Assembly (NCBI GenBank): GCA_022497145.1
Contig: MU385891.1
Span: forward strand, 62,001 to 126,000
DNA: 64,000 nt
Source of the DNA: Rostrohypoxylon terebratum
Taxonomy: Eukaryota > Ascomycota > Sordariomycetes > Xylariales > Hypoxylaceae
Direction of reading: 5' to 3'
Shown here: piece after piece, positions 12,029-22,158 of the stretch
How the letters are laid out: each line of letters begins with the position of its first letter
Position numbering within the stretch: the first letter of the stretch is position 1
Made by a program: the position numbers and the translations under genes
Notes under the pieces: model-generated
The model's database searches: none
The model's input: only the letters and a program-made list of their open reading frames with translations
Told to the model about the DNA's origin: nothing

Positions 12029-13735
12029 CTACACACTCTGGGGATACACGCTGGCAGGCTATAATAGAAAGTCAGCCATGATTGAGACGCATCCTTTAAA
12101 AAAGCATGCTAACATACCGGGCTGTTTAACATATTGTTTCGCTTGTTCCTGCCTTTCTTAATATGACTCTTTAGCGCGGAAGAGTCGAGAGGCTTTAGCA
12201 ATTCAAAACTACATAGAAGCTCTGAAGAAACAGACATAACAGCTCCCCAATTGTCGAATTCGCCGCAATACTAAAGATAGACTGTTAGTCCACAGCTATG
12301 ATAAAAAAGGACGGGATTCTCTTACGTTTGGCGCGCTAAAGACAGTGACTAGAACCCTATCATTAAAAAATTCGTAACCGTCTTCGACGACCATGTGTGC
12401 TCGACAGACGAGATCAAAATCGTGAGTCGCAAGGAAGTCCGTGATGACCTTCTTCCCGAAGCAGTAACTAACGCCTCTTTCGTTGGCTTCCCAATCCGCT
12501 TCCATGTCAGCGGGGTCAGACCAGAGTAAATCGTTTAGGAGACCGTAATCTGGGACGTCAGTAGGGCGAGCGATGTTGCGAATATCATCCATGTGACTTA
12601 GTGCCGGAGATAGTCCTCCGTGAACACAAAAGATCTTCCCCGCAACGATAGCAGCAATGGGAAGCGTGTTGAAGCAATCAATAAACGTCTTCCAGATTTT
12701 GACGTTACACCTTCTTTTGCATTCGTCATAAAATCCGTATACCCTCGTTACGTTGGCGCATTCGTGATTCCCTCGGAGAAGAAAGAAATTCTCGGGGTAC
12801 TTGAGTTTGTAGCATAGCAAAAGCAAGATAGTCTCCAAAGACTGCTTACCCCTATCGACGTAGTCCCCAAGGAAGAGATAGTTCGCGCTCGGGGGAAATC
12901 CACACATCTCGAACATGCGAATAAGATCGGTGTACTGGCCGTGGACGTCACCAACGATCTTGACTGGCGCATCAAGCTCGAGTAATGCAGGTTGGGTTAG
13001 GAAGCATTCGCGGGCTCTCTGGCAGATGGCGACAATTTCGGCATTCTTGAGACAAACACTCTTCGTTACTTTCCCGGCGTATGCAGCATCCAGAAGTCGC
13101 TTGATGAAATCGTCAAGATCAATATCTTTAATTTCGCTCATAGCTACTCCAGCAGGTGAGTCGGTTGTTGAAGAAGCTCCAGGCGTTGATATAATTGGGT
13201 TAATGGTGTTCTCCTTCTTAACCAAGATAGGTGCGCCAGGTTGTTGCTGTATATGCGGGTTTGGGTTCACGACACCAGAGGGTGGTTGATCTGACACATG
13301 ATCGACCTCACCGGAAGCTTGGGCAGCATTGATGTCGCCATGGCCAGCTCTGATAGAGGCGGATTGCACGGGTGAAGGAGGTGGTTGTGAATCTTCAAGT
13401 CGTAGGTTTGCTATCTCCGGCGCTGTTGGGGAGGTCGGCGATGCGAGTGAGTCAGCACGGCTAGTTCTGGACCTAGTACTCCGCGCAGATTTTACCGATG
13501 CCGCATCTGACTTATCGAGGGCATCACCGTTGGACATAATCGCCGAGCTTCGCGGACTGTCTGTTTTCCCACCACCGGGTATCTTGGATCGGAGGTTTTT
13601 GAATGAGCGGGTGGAATCCTTGGTCTCTGACTTTCCAAACGAGGGATACGATTGTAGATGTTCGGACCGGTCGCCGGAGGATGCGCCGCCAGAGCTCTTG
13701 GAGTTTCCTCCCTCTTTTGACGTTTGGTTTCCCAT
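12029..13735 (-). CDS. PPZ1: Serine/threonine protein phosphatase PPZ (PP1-like)
   Basis: Three exons: 13735-12326, 12270-12118, 12058-12029 (530 aa). The last two exons complete the domain: after VFSAPN comes YCGEFDNWGAVMSV, then a nine-residue final exon PASVYPQSV. The start MGNQTSKE is an N-myristoylation signal, as in yeast Ppz1, so the longer upstream frame is 5' leader. Residues 1 to about 215 are Ser-rich and basic, the regulatory arm typical of PPZ. The catalytic PP1 fold follows with GDVHGQ (about 261), GDYVDRG and RGNHE (about 320) metal-binding motifs. PPZ enzymes control potassium and sodium homeostasis, salt tolerance and cell-wall integrity, and are inhibited by Hal3-type proteins; that role is family knowledge. 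They are fungus-specific, which separates this gene from the general PP1 gene. Confidence 0.95.
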
Positions 13736-14653
13736 TGTCCTTTGTCGAGTACTAGGTGTCAAGAGATCCTCAGAATAAGTATTTACAACGGCTTTGCAAT
13801 TCCAAAAAAAAATTTGGTTATCGAACCACCCAAACACAAAATATAGGCACAGAAGCCTGCCACTACGTTGTTCAAGGCCCAATGATGTGTTATTTGTCTA
13901 CGCGTAGGTCACTCCTAGGGAGGATGGAATAGTCGGTCGAGGACAGAGAGGAGGAGGGCTTCGGAGGAAGAGGAGGGAGCCGTTTTGTTCTGCAATTTCG
14001 TAGCTGCTAGTTCAAACAGTGAGCGCTGACGTCTAGATAGGTCGGGGAGTTGCGGGAAGAGTAATCAGGACGTGAGGATTGGGGTAATACGATGCTGTCG
14101 CACTGAAAAAGGGTGAAAAACGGAGTTGTCGGGGAGAAGAAGGGTATGACTGACAGTAATTGCGTAGGAGGCTATGCTGGAGAGGTTGAGGCTGGTGGAA
14201 GTGTAATTAATCTAAAATGAAGGTCGGAATAATCAGCTATGGGGCACATGCGTGTTGAAGTTGCACATGTATAAGGGTGTCGGCAGTTGTCCAGTCAATC
14301 CATCGGAGAGGAGGGGGGAAAGGAAGCTGGAAAATTTGATTGTAACGATAAAGAGTGCCGGGGAGTTGCGGAGGAGAGAAAGATGAGGTAAGAAGAAGTG
14401 CGAAGGGAGGGAGGTTGATAGTTGATAATGGATAATGATGACGATCACGAAGGTTTGGGACCGGTTCTCGTCCTGCTAGGTATATTTTTTTTTCTTCGTA
14501 CTCCTCTCTTCTCCTCTTCCTTTTTTGGGGATAAGACAACCCAAATTTCAAGGGAAAATGCGGGGAGAAGGCTCTCGTCTACCACTCCTTCAGAGAATGC
14601 GGCGAACAGGCGAACGTGATGAGTAAGGGTAAGGGTGCTGTAGCGTGTACACT

Positions 14654-14791
14654 GTATGTAGGTATGTAGGTATGTAGGTATGTAGGTATGGTAGGGTATG
14701 TAGGTTATGGAAGTATGGATGGTGAAATGGTATTGGTTTTTGGTATTGGTATGCTAGCATGTAGCGTAGGTAGCGTAGGTAGCGTATGTAG
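14654..14791 (+). repeat. Minisatellites (GTATGTAG)n and (GTAGCGTAG)n
   Basis: At 14654-14690 an 8-mer GTATGTAG repeats about four times, and at about 14761-14791 a 9-mer GTAGCGTAG repeats about three times, within the leader side of PPZ. Both are variations on a GTAG core. Confidence 0.85.
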
Positions 14792-15344
14792 TGGGAAGAT
14801 AAGACAGCATGGGGTTAAGGATTATGACCAAGGGACCCCTGGGAGCCAAGACAGAGGTCAGAAGAACGTGCTAGACTCTAGTGGATCTTCTGGCCGCGGC
14901 GCCAAGAAACGAGGGTAACCGTCTCACCGTATTATACATACAGGTCACTGGTCAGTACTTGACGTGTACCTAATGGAGAAACTACTACATATGTATGTGT
15001 ATGTAGTATGCGGTAGTAGGCATGAGCAGACAATGTGGACGAGGTGGACGAGATGGACAAGTACTATGTAGGTAAGAGGTAAAGTAGTAGTAATAAAGTA
15101 ATAAAGTAGCCTGATCTGATTCCAGGTTCCGATAATTCGAGGTTCGTGTTATACACGTTATACGCACAGCGAGATATGCCCATACGTCTCCTAGCTCGGA
15201 CAGGTCTGGATGGATTGATGGATGATTGGGGATCGGATCGTTCGCTTGTCTCGTTTGCGGAACTCGTCTGCTTGCCGCTCGTTCAAATTTATGAAGAGGT
15301 AAGTAGGTATTGTTTCTTTTATATTCTCTTTGCGCACGCTAGCT

Positions 15345-15464
15345 AGAGAGAGAGAGAGAGTTGTTGGGTTTTAACAGCGAGTGTAACAAGGATGAAGAGG
15401 TCAAACGTCTTGTTGCAGCTCAAGGTCACTGATGACGACAAGCTACCGACAAGCTACCGACAAG
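15345..15464 (+). repeat. (GA)n run and CGACAAGCTAC tandem repeat
   Basis: A GA dinucleotide run lies at about 15346-15360. An 11-mer, CGACAAGCTAC, repeats about 2.5 times at 15436-15464. Confidence 0.75.
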
Positions 15465-15745
15465 AATGACAGGGATTGTCTGAATTGGTTCTGAATGTCG
15501 AACTAGATTGGCCTGATTGTTACAATGCACAATTATTGCAAATAGAAATGCGTCGCTTTTATTTAGGAGGGGCTCCGCGGTTGTGTATGTTTATTCTTTG
15601 CAAAGTTCCAGGGTTCCCAAGGTTCCTAGGTTCTCTTTGAGTCGCGGCAACCCGGTCGCAAGGTTGGGATCGGGTAGGACAATGAATGTAGCACGTTGGA
15701 TTTTCAGGCTTCGTAGTAGTAAGTTGGTCAATTAACTGGCGACAC

Positions 15746-15790
15746 GGCAATGGGCAATGGGCAATGGGCAATGGGCAATGGGCAATGGGC
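15746..15790 (+). repeat. (GGCAATG)n heptamer minisatellite
   Basis: Six tandem copies of the 7-mer GGCAATG, nearly perfect. Because 7 is not a multiple of 3, the frame it opens (15750-15941) is an artefact of the repeat. Confidence 0.9.
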
Positions 15791-16027
15791 GAGTCGGTGG
15801 TTGATGCCAGGTGCCAGTAAACGTTGGCTAAGGGCTAAAGGCAAAGTTCAAAGTTGGTTGAGAGAAGAAGGGAAAGAAAAGAAAAGAAATATGCGAGTCG
15901 AGATATCCCAATCCCCAAAAGTACATAGGCAACCGGTGTAACACTGGGCAATTAGTAGTACATATAATAAATAGTACCAGGTAATAATAATACGTATGTA
16001 TCTATTATCCGATAGTCTAATTTCTAT

Positions 16028-16041
16028 ACTAGGTACCTAGT
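16028..16041. repeat. Perfect palindrome ACTAGGTACCTAGT
   Basis: A 14-base perfect palindrome of the CCTAGG/TACC class that recurs in the intergenic DNA of this window. Confidence 0.85.
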
Positions 16042-17740
16042 AATAATGAACGTGTAAAGATATAGACTGGCAGGTATGACTATGACTGTGACAGATGTAA
16101 ATATGCGCAGATACCTTGTCAATTCTAGAGTTGGGTGTGAAATGTGAGGTAACTGCTTTCCACTTTCGAATGGTCTGTGACACCGTTCCGACTGGCGCAA
16201 AGTTTAACTTTTGCAGCTAAACTTCTGCCTGAGCAATTTTTAGTGGGAAAGTGCAAAATGCAAAATGCAAAGTGTTAAGTGCCAGAGTACAATGATGATA
16301 GGGAAAAAGGCAGGAAAGTGCCAAACTTACCAATCATATTAGATCGCTATGTAACTAAATTTCGGCGGGGCTCCGTCCTTCCGGCTCGAGTCAAGTCGTC
16401 TAAAGTTGCTCAAATTCTATTCAGTTATCTACAAGTTGAACGTTTTTTTTTCGGCCTCTTTCTTTTTTTGTCACTCGCTTTAATTGACAACAAACGAATT
16501 ATCAATTCTCGATCCTCGGTTTTCGGAAGTAGTAATAGATTTTTTAGTGTCTTACACGCGGCTCATCTAAAAATTCTAAATTGATCGTGTGGGGTTAAGA
16601 AAAAGCGAAGCTCGACAATAATACGTCTACCTTAACCTCCACAGCCTCCAGTATGCCAGGTACGGTAGGAGGTCAGGCCCCTTCCCGCTCCTTACCTCAC
16701 ATAGCCCATACCTCATAATGCCTAACGCTCCATTAGGTCGACGATGTCGCGGGATAGACATGGTCGTATGGACGGCCAAACGGGCATTATCCAGTAGATC
16801 AAGGTGACATGCAGACGGGAACAATCTAGTAAAATATATTCGACTCCCAACCAAGACCAATGAGAGCGTGTGAACCCCGTCGATCAGGGAACTTCAATCA
16901 CACCTACTGCAAAGATCTCAACTGCGAGCCCGGCTTTTGCTCGTCATTTTGTTTTGTGTTGCCTAATGTGGACAGTGGCAATTGATTCTGCTTGTCCGAT
17001 AGGCAAGTCTCTTAATAATCCATGCCTCGTTTCAAATTGCTGACACTTCTTAGATATATCCAAGTGTTTTTTCTTTCTTTTTTTTCTTCTTCTTTTTTTC
17101 TTTTTTGCATATTCTACACATAAATCTTCGTATAGGTAACTCCTCGCTAGCAACTGGAAGCGAGGGTATGTTTTGATACCACGATGCTTGGCGGTGGCAA
17201 TTGCAAACCCCCTCGTTGCACCACAAGTGAACATCCTACACCATCCAAGCGTCTTGGCTTTAGCTTGTCAGTTTTGCTTACTTGGCATCTGTCGTCCCAA
17301 TTTGGGTACCGTTTCTATTGGAGTTCACTCAAAGCTTGACACTGCAATTAATACCGGCATCGTGGCAGTTGCATACAGTCTGGCCTCTAACATGTTCGGA
17401 TTGACCAGCCAAGAACACGTTGTAGATAAGTAAAAGCTTACAGGTAGCTCTTATGTTTGATAAATTGAAAGAACCAATAGGAATCTTATGCGTTAGGTCA
17501 TGTCGCGTGATACCGAATCACTGAGTGTCTATATAATAAGTAGTGGAATATGAGTGAAATATATTCGCCCTGTCAACTAGCTTTTGCTATGTTTAGATGT
17601 TTAGGTTGATTTCGACCCAAGGGTCTGTTTTCATGCGTCATCAGAGAACAATTGGGTTTTCAATTGGGTATCCCCTATGGAGCCTCTCGACGATATGGGG
17701 TCAGTCAGCTTCGTCATGTGACGGTCCGTGAAATACACGA

Positions 17741-17772
17741 AATACCTACATGAAATACCGAAATACCGAAAT
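17741..17772 (+). repeat. Short (GAAATACC)n tandem repeat
   Basis: GAAATACC-type units repeat about four times with small variations, ending in a TAGGTACC palindrome. Confidence 0.7.
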
Positions 17773-18308
17773 AGGTACCTCCTTTGGTAAAGGAAATGCT
17801 AATCTTGAAGTTGAAGCCTTGGGGCGCCTTGGAGACGTTGATAGTGCACGACCATTTTAATGTAGCACTACTTAATGTCATGTTCAACAACACTAAAAGC
17901 CTGCACACTACTATTTTCGAGCCAATGTCGTGAAATGTTTCCGTCTTCATCGAACGGTCGTGGGCCGTGACATAAATAAGATGCTTCCGGTGGCTTCGAG
18001 CCAAATGCTAATTGGACCATCAGGGTAGGACTACTTACAACCGTACTATCATATCAGTTTTGCCGGAGACACACAGCTTCTTAATGGAGAAAGTCTTTAC
18101 TAATTGGTAAAGTACGGCAACTAGGTAAGCCGAGGACCTATGATATCTTCGGTCCGTCGGTGCATTCCGGATCCGGCAATGGTCTAGAATCATGAGGCCT
18201 CCCACTTTTCAAACACGGACCGTAGGGCTGTATTTTGAAATGCTCCGGTCCAAGAGCACGTTCCTCGGAATCCGGGAATCGGCGTGACGAAAGCGGTTAC
18301 TTGCCTAA

Positions 18309-18328
18309 TTATGTTATGTTATGTTATG
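18309..18328 (+). repeat. (TATGT)n pentamer repeat
   Basis: Four tandem copies of the 5-mer TATGT in the gene-poor region. Confidence 0.8.
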
Positions 18329-20552
18329 CCTCGGTAGTGGTGTACGAACGACACGATGAACGACACGATAATCCGGAGAATTCCACCGCTTTTTAGGTTA
18401 TCTCGAGAAAAGAAAAGGTCCATTACTAGAATCTTGGTATGTGAATTACGTACTTTTTCTTCTTCAAGCCACAGCCATTTGACCTTTAGATTTCCTATTT
18501 TTAGGTCCCATTTCGTTGGAGATCAACCCCCAGTCCTGCCTTAGCGGGTTTAGCATGAACCCGCCAAGATCTCACTAAGTACCCAAGCCACATGTACTAA
18601 CCTAGAGCTAGAAGACTGGGGTGCGATGTTCCTCTCAAGTTCTCCGAATCCCCCTTCAATCCTTTGTGTTTCTATTATTTCCATCTCCAACTGTACCCCT
18701 TATTGGTAGCTATCAGCTAGTTGAACTCATGATCTTATACTTGATGTCTGAAATCTTGGTAACAAGTAACTTCGGATCCGTTTGAGATGTCTCGGAAAAT
18801 CGGTAAAAACGCACGTCTTGGCTGGTCTCATATGACTCCGGGACGGGACAGGATGGAGACGGGAATGGAGAATCTAGATAAGATGGGGACGCGTCAAGGC
18901 CGGGGGCTTTGCCTCTTGAGAAGTTTGTGTGGTGATGACGCCACAAAAGCCGTGGAGTCCACGCAGCCGGCAGCTTATGTAGTAGACAAGTGGGATAACA
19001 CGATACTCGATGATACGCGCAAGAACAAGCCCGATTCGAACGAATTGATCTGATTAACAAGTTTTTGACTAGGCCACCTAAGGTTATTAGCCACGCTGAT
19101 CTGTCATCTAATACATTTCCCTATTGTACGTTTTGCTGCGAGTCCGCGAAGAGTACTGCGGACAAAAATTGATTCTCTCAGTTCAACGCGGCCGCCTCCA
19201 CTTTATCCTATACTGCGTATTCCCCTCGGCCATTTTCGTGCCTATCCAACCATGTTACCCTGTTATTACTACTACCTTACCGAACTCTGTTTGATTGCCC
19301 TGGCAGCCCGTCACACGAAACGACCGACCTGCATTTTACCAATTCGTCTAGTTTGTTTCTATATGAAGCTGGCTGTATGTAACTAGTAGTACCTATTTAC
19401 ATACATACCGTAGTAGGGGTTCTCGGAAGCTACCCCCAAAGGTACTTTCAGGCTGCCGAGACTAGTGTAATTTTGGCCGTGGCTGATCGCCTAGCCCGGA
19501 ATTGTGATATGCTTCCAAGGGTCGGGCTCGTCTTTTGTAGCATTTTGTATTTAGCGAGGAAAAATTCAGATGTTAGCTACTATGTAACTGCACCCATGGA
19601 TGAGATCCACGAAATCCTTTGAATGAAATTTCTCAGCTCCTGCAAGCCCTTTACAAGCTAAAAAACGCATTTCCATGCCTTTATCTCGTCTCATTCCTAG
19701 CGCTTGTTAGGTTTTAGTGCCTAAAATGAACCTGATCAAGCGTTCCAGCTGAGTATTAGGTAAAAATGGAAAAGCAGAATCTGCAGATTTGGTGATATTG
19801 CTTTGCTTACACAGAATTAAAACAAAATTCGTCATCTCATGATTTTCCTGTACATGTTTCACATAATACATCTATGGATCAGCAAAATATCGAATACCAT
19901 CAATAAAAAAATACGGAGGTGCTTGAACTAGTCGGGTACCTAGACGACGGTTAGGCTATGTAAAGTGACTAAAAGTCCATCTAAAGTGACTTAAATGGAC
20001 TTCAAAGTGGTCTGAGTGTAGTACGGTTGGTGAGTGATGTCTTTTTCAGCGGGGTACCATTCTCGTCTCACAGTGTCATTGGTGACTTTACAAGGGGGGG
20101 GCTGAGCATTTAGCCCTGAACAAGAAAGAAGACCATGAGCTGACGTCGACTTGGAAGGCTCCCCCCTCCCCCCGCCGCGTCTCAATGCTGTGTTGGCAGG
20201 GCTTGTGTAGCCCCGGGAACTGCGCCACGCTTGCCTTTGAGTCCTACCTAATATCTACCAGTTACCTGATCGTCCTTTCTGTTGACAAGACTGCGTAATA
20301 AATACAACCGTCTGACGCCCTCTGACCTACCACCCAATTTTACGTCTCATCATTCTCGTACTTCAAACGTACTACATAATCACCACAACTTTATCTATCA
20401 ACCGTCCTCCTTCCAAGTCGTTGCGTTGGACCTTATATCGCACCAACCTCCGTACCATCGTTTATTAGAATAACGGTCGCACTCGTTTAACTAACGATCG
20501 AACATTATCCACCGATTTGTATCTATCTCGTCGCGCACAGACTGATTTAACC

Positions 20553-21563
20553 ATGGGTGTCGGACGATATGTTTGTGTGGCTCTGCCATTCATATTAACA
20601 GTCGGCAGCATCATTGCTATGCTGATAGCCGGTCTCACCGGTGTTACCAACAACGGTCTTTACATTTTCCAAGTCGACACGAGGAACGTTAGCATCGACG
20701 CTTCCACCCTTCAAAGTTTAATTAGCAACATTTCGAGTGTTGAGAATGCCCTCAACTCTCGATCTCCCAAACCGTTAGATGTCTCTAGCATCATTAGCAG
20801 TCTTCAAGGAAACAGCGGCAGTAGCAGCAGTGGTAACATCACCGCGGCTGAACTTGGAATCGACAAGCTGTACGATGTCACCCTATGGAACTACTGCAGC
20901 CTGGCGGCCAACGGAACCGACAAGAACTGCACCCAGGCGAAATTCAACTGGGCTGAGACCGACTTCAACACCACCTTCGTCGACAATTTCGGAAGCGACC
21001 TCGGTGCTAACATCACAATCCCGGAAGAGATCAAGGATGCTTTGAACACTTTCAAGCCTCTTATGAAATGGACTGAGGTTGTCTATATCATTGCCATGAT
21101 CGCTCTTGGTCTTGAGCTCATCGTTGGTCTATTCACCGCCTGCTCTCGCCTGGTCTCATGCTTGACTTGGCTCATTTCTGGTATCGCTACCCTCGCCGTC
21201 ATCGCTGCCGCCTCTATGATGACTGCTATTGCCATCGTTGTCGTCGGTGCCGTCAAGGGTTCTATCAGCAAGTATGGTGGTGACGCTAGCTGGAACAGCA
21301 AGTTCTTGGCTTGCATCTGGATCGGTGTTGCATTCGCTCTTGGTGCTAGCTTGTTCTGGCTCTTCTCCGTCTGCTGCTGCGCACCCGAACGCCGCCCCCA
21401 TGCCGGTCGCTCGCGTGGCGGTCCCGAGGGCGAGAAGTTCATCCCCACTGGTTCGTACGCCCCGCTCGGTGAGCACCAAAATGCTGGCTACAACTACAGC
21501 GCCCCACAACGTGGTGGTGCCCGCTCAGACCTTGCCTACGAGCCCTACTCTCATGCTCGTTAA
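20553..21563 (+). CDS. SUR7: SUR7-family tetraspan plasma-membrane protein (eisosome/MCC)
   Basis: Single exon, 336 aa. The ATG at 20553 sits in a strong context (ACCATGG) and starts MGVGRY, typical for fungal Sur7 relatives. Transmembrane segments are visible at about 6-31, 174-196, 202-235 and 251-275. The large external loop after TM1 is Ser/Asn-rich with several N-glycosylation sequons and contains the claudin-like signature of the family, LWNYC followed by a second Cys in KNC. The cytosolic tail is Arg/Gly/Tyr-rich. Sur7 proteins mark the membrane compartment overlying eisosomes and influence endocytosis, sphingolipid content and wall integrity (family knowledge). The eisosome scaffold gene PIL1 is 16 kb upstream. 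SUR7, Fmp45 and PalI-type paralogues are similar, so the exact orthologue is uncertain. Confidence 0.9.
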   Translation: MGVGRYVCVALPFILTVGSIIAMLIAGLTGVTNNGLYIFQVDTRNVSIDASTLQSLISNISSVENALNSRSPKPLDVSSIISSLQGNSGSSSSGNITAAELGIDKLYDVTLWNYCSLAANGTDKNCTQAKFNWAETDFNTTFVDNFGSDLGANITIPEEIKDALNTFKPLMKWTEVVYIIAMIALGLELIVGLFTACSRLVSCLTWLISGIATLAVIAAASMMTAIAIVVVGAVKGSISKYGGDASWNSKFLACIWIGVAFALGASLFWLFSVCCCAPERRPHAGRSRGGPEGEKFIPTGSYAPLGEHQNAGYNYSAPQRGGARSDLAYEPYSHAR

Positions 21564-22158
21564 ACGTGGAGGACGATTTCAGGAAAGGCGGGGAAACTCG
21601 AGTTCGCGATTGGGTCATTGGGTCAAAACGACCCAAAATGTTGTACCATTTGCATTATACCGGCGTTGTGGCTTGGGAATGACAAGACTGTATGAAAACG
21701 CGGTGTTTTCGCGACGTTACCTTTGTGGTATACATACATGGAAGAGAGTCTAGATGGACGGGTAGTGGGATGTTTCTCTTATGAACGGGATACCCGGATT
21801 TTTATGATAGTGCTCATTTTCGCATATAATGAAATGCCACATGAACAGTTAAATATATATTTCAAAAAGACTTTTTTGGCCAATTCAATGTGGTGTTGAA
21901 ATTGTGAAATTCCCTCGTATTTGGGACTTTGAGTGCTAAGAATCCGACCAATCACGTGGATAGTGGAAGGTTAAGGTAGGTACCTAATGATTAGAATTTT
22001 CCACGGCACGGAAGTCTCATAGATAACTTGGGCAGGCGCGCAACGATTAGTTTATCTAAGCTTAAAACGAGAGTTAAACCCGATTTTGAAATTCAAACTT
22101 GAACAACTCATCGTTCAGGCGTTCAGGCATATGACAATAGAGCTGAATTGCTAACCCG
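21564..22158 (+). other. Intergenic between SUR7 and the WD40 gene
   Basis: About 600 bases: the 3' UTR of SUR7 and the promoter of the next gene. A TAGGTACCTA palindrome lies near 21977. No gene seen. Confidence 0.55.

Larger units (their letters stand above)
13736..20552. other. 6.8 kb gene-poor region with tandem repeats
   Basis: No supported protein gene between PPZ and SUR7. The first kilobase and the last 350 bases are probably promoter and leader sequence of these two genes. Short frames (for example 16279-16584 +, 16944-17234 -, 17173-17433 +, 18713-19060 -) overlap one another on both strands and show no family motifs. Several minisatellites and CCTAGG palindromes are listed separately. 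A lineage-specific small or non-coding RNA gene cannot be excluded. Confidence 0.55.

Noticed and set aside
15746..15790. GGCAATG tandem array as a CRISPR-like array
   Set aside because: Units are 7 bases with no spacers; this is a minisatellite in a eukaryotic genome.
16944..17433. Opposing frames around 17 kb as a possible gene
   Set aside because: The minus frame includes a Lys/Arg run from a T-rich tract and the plus frame lacks splice-supported continuation.
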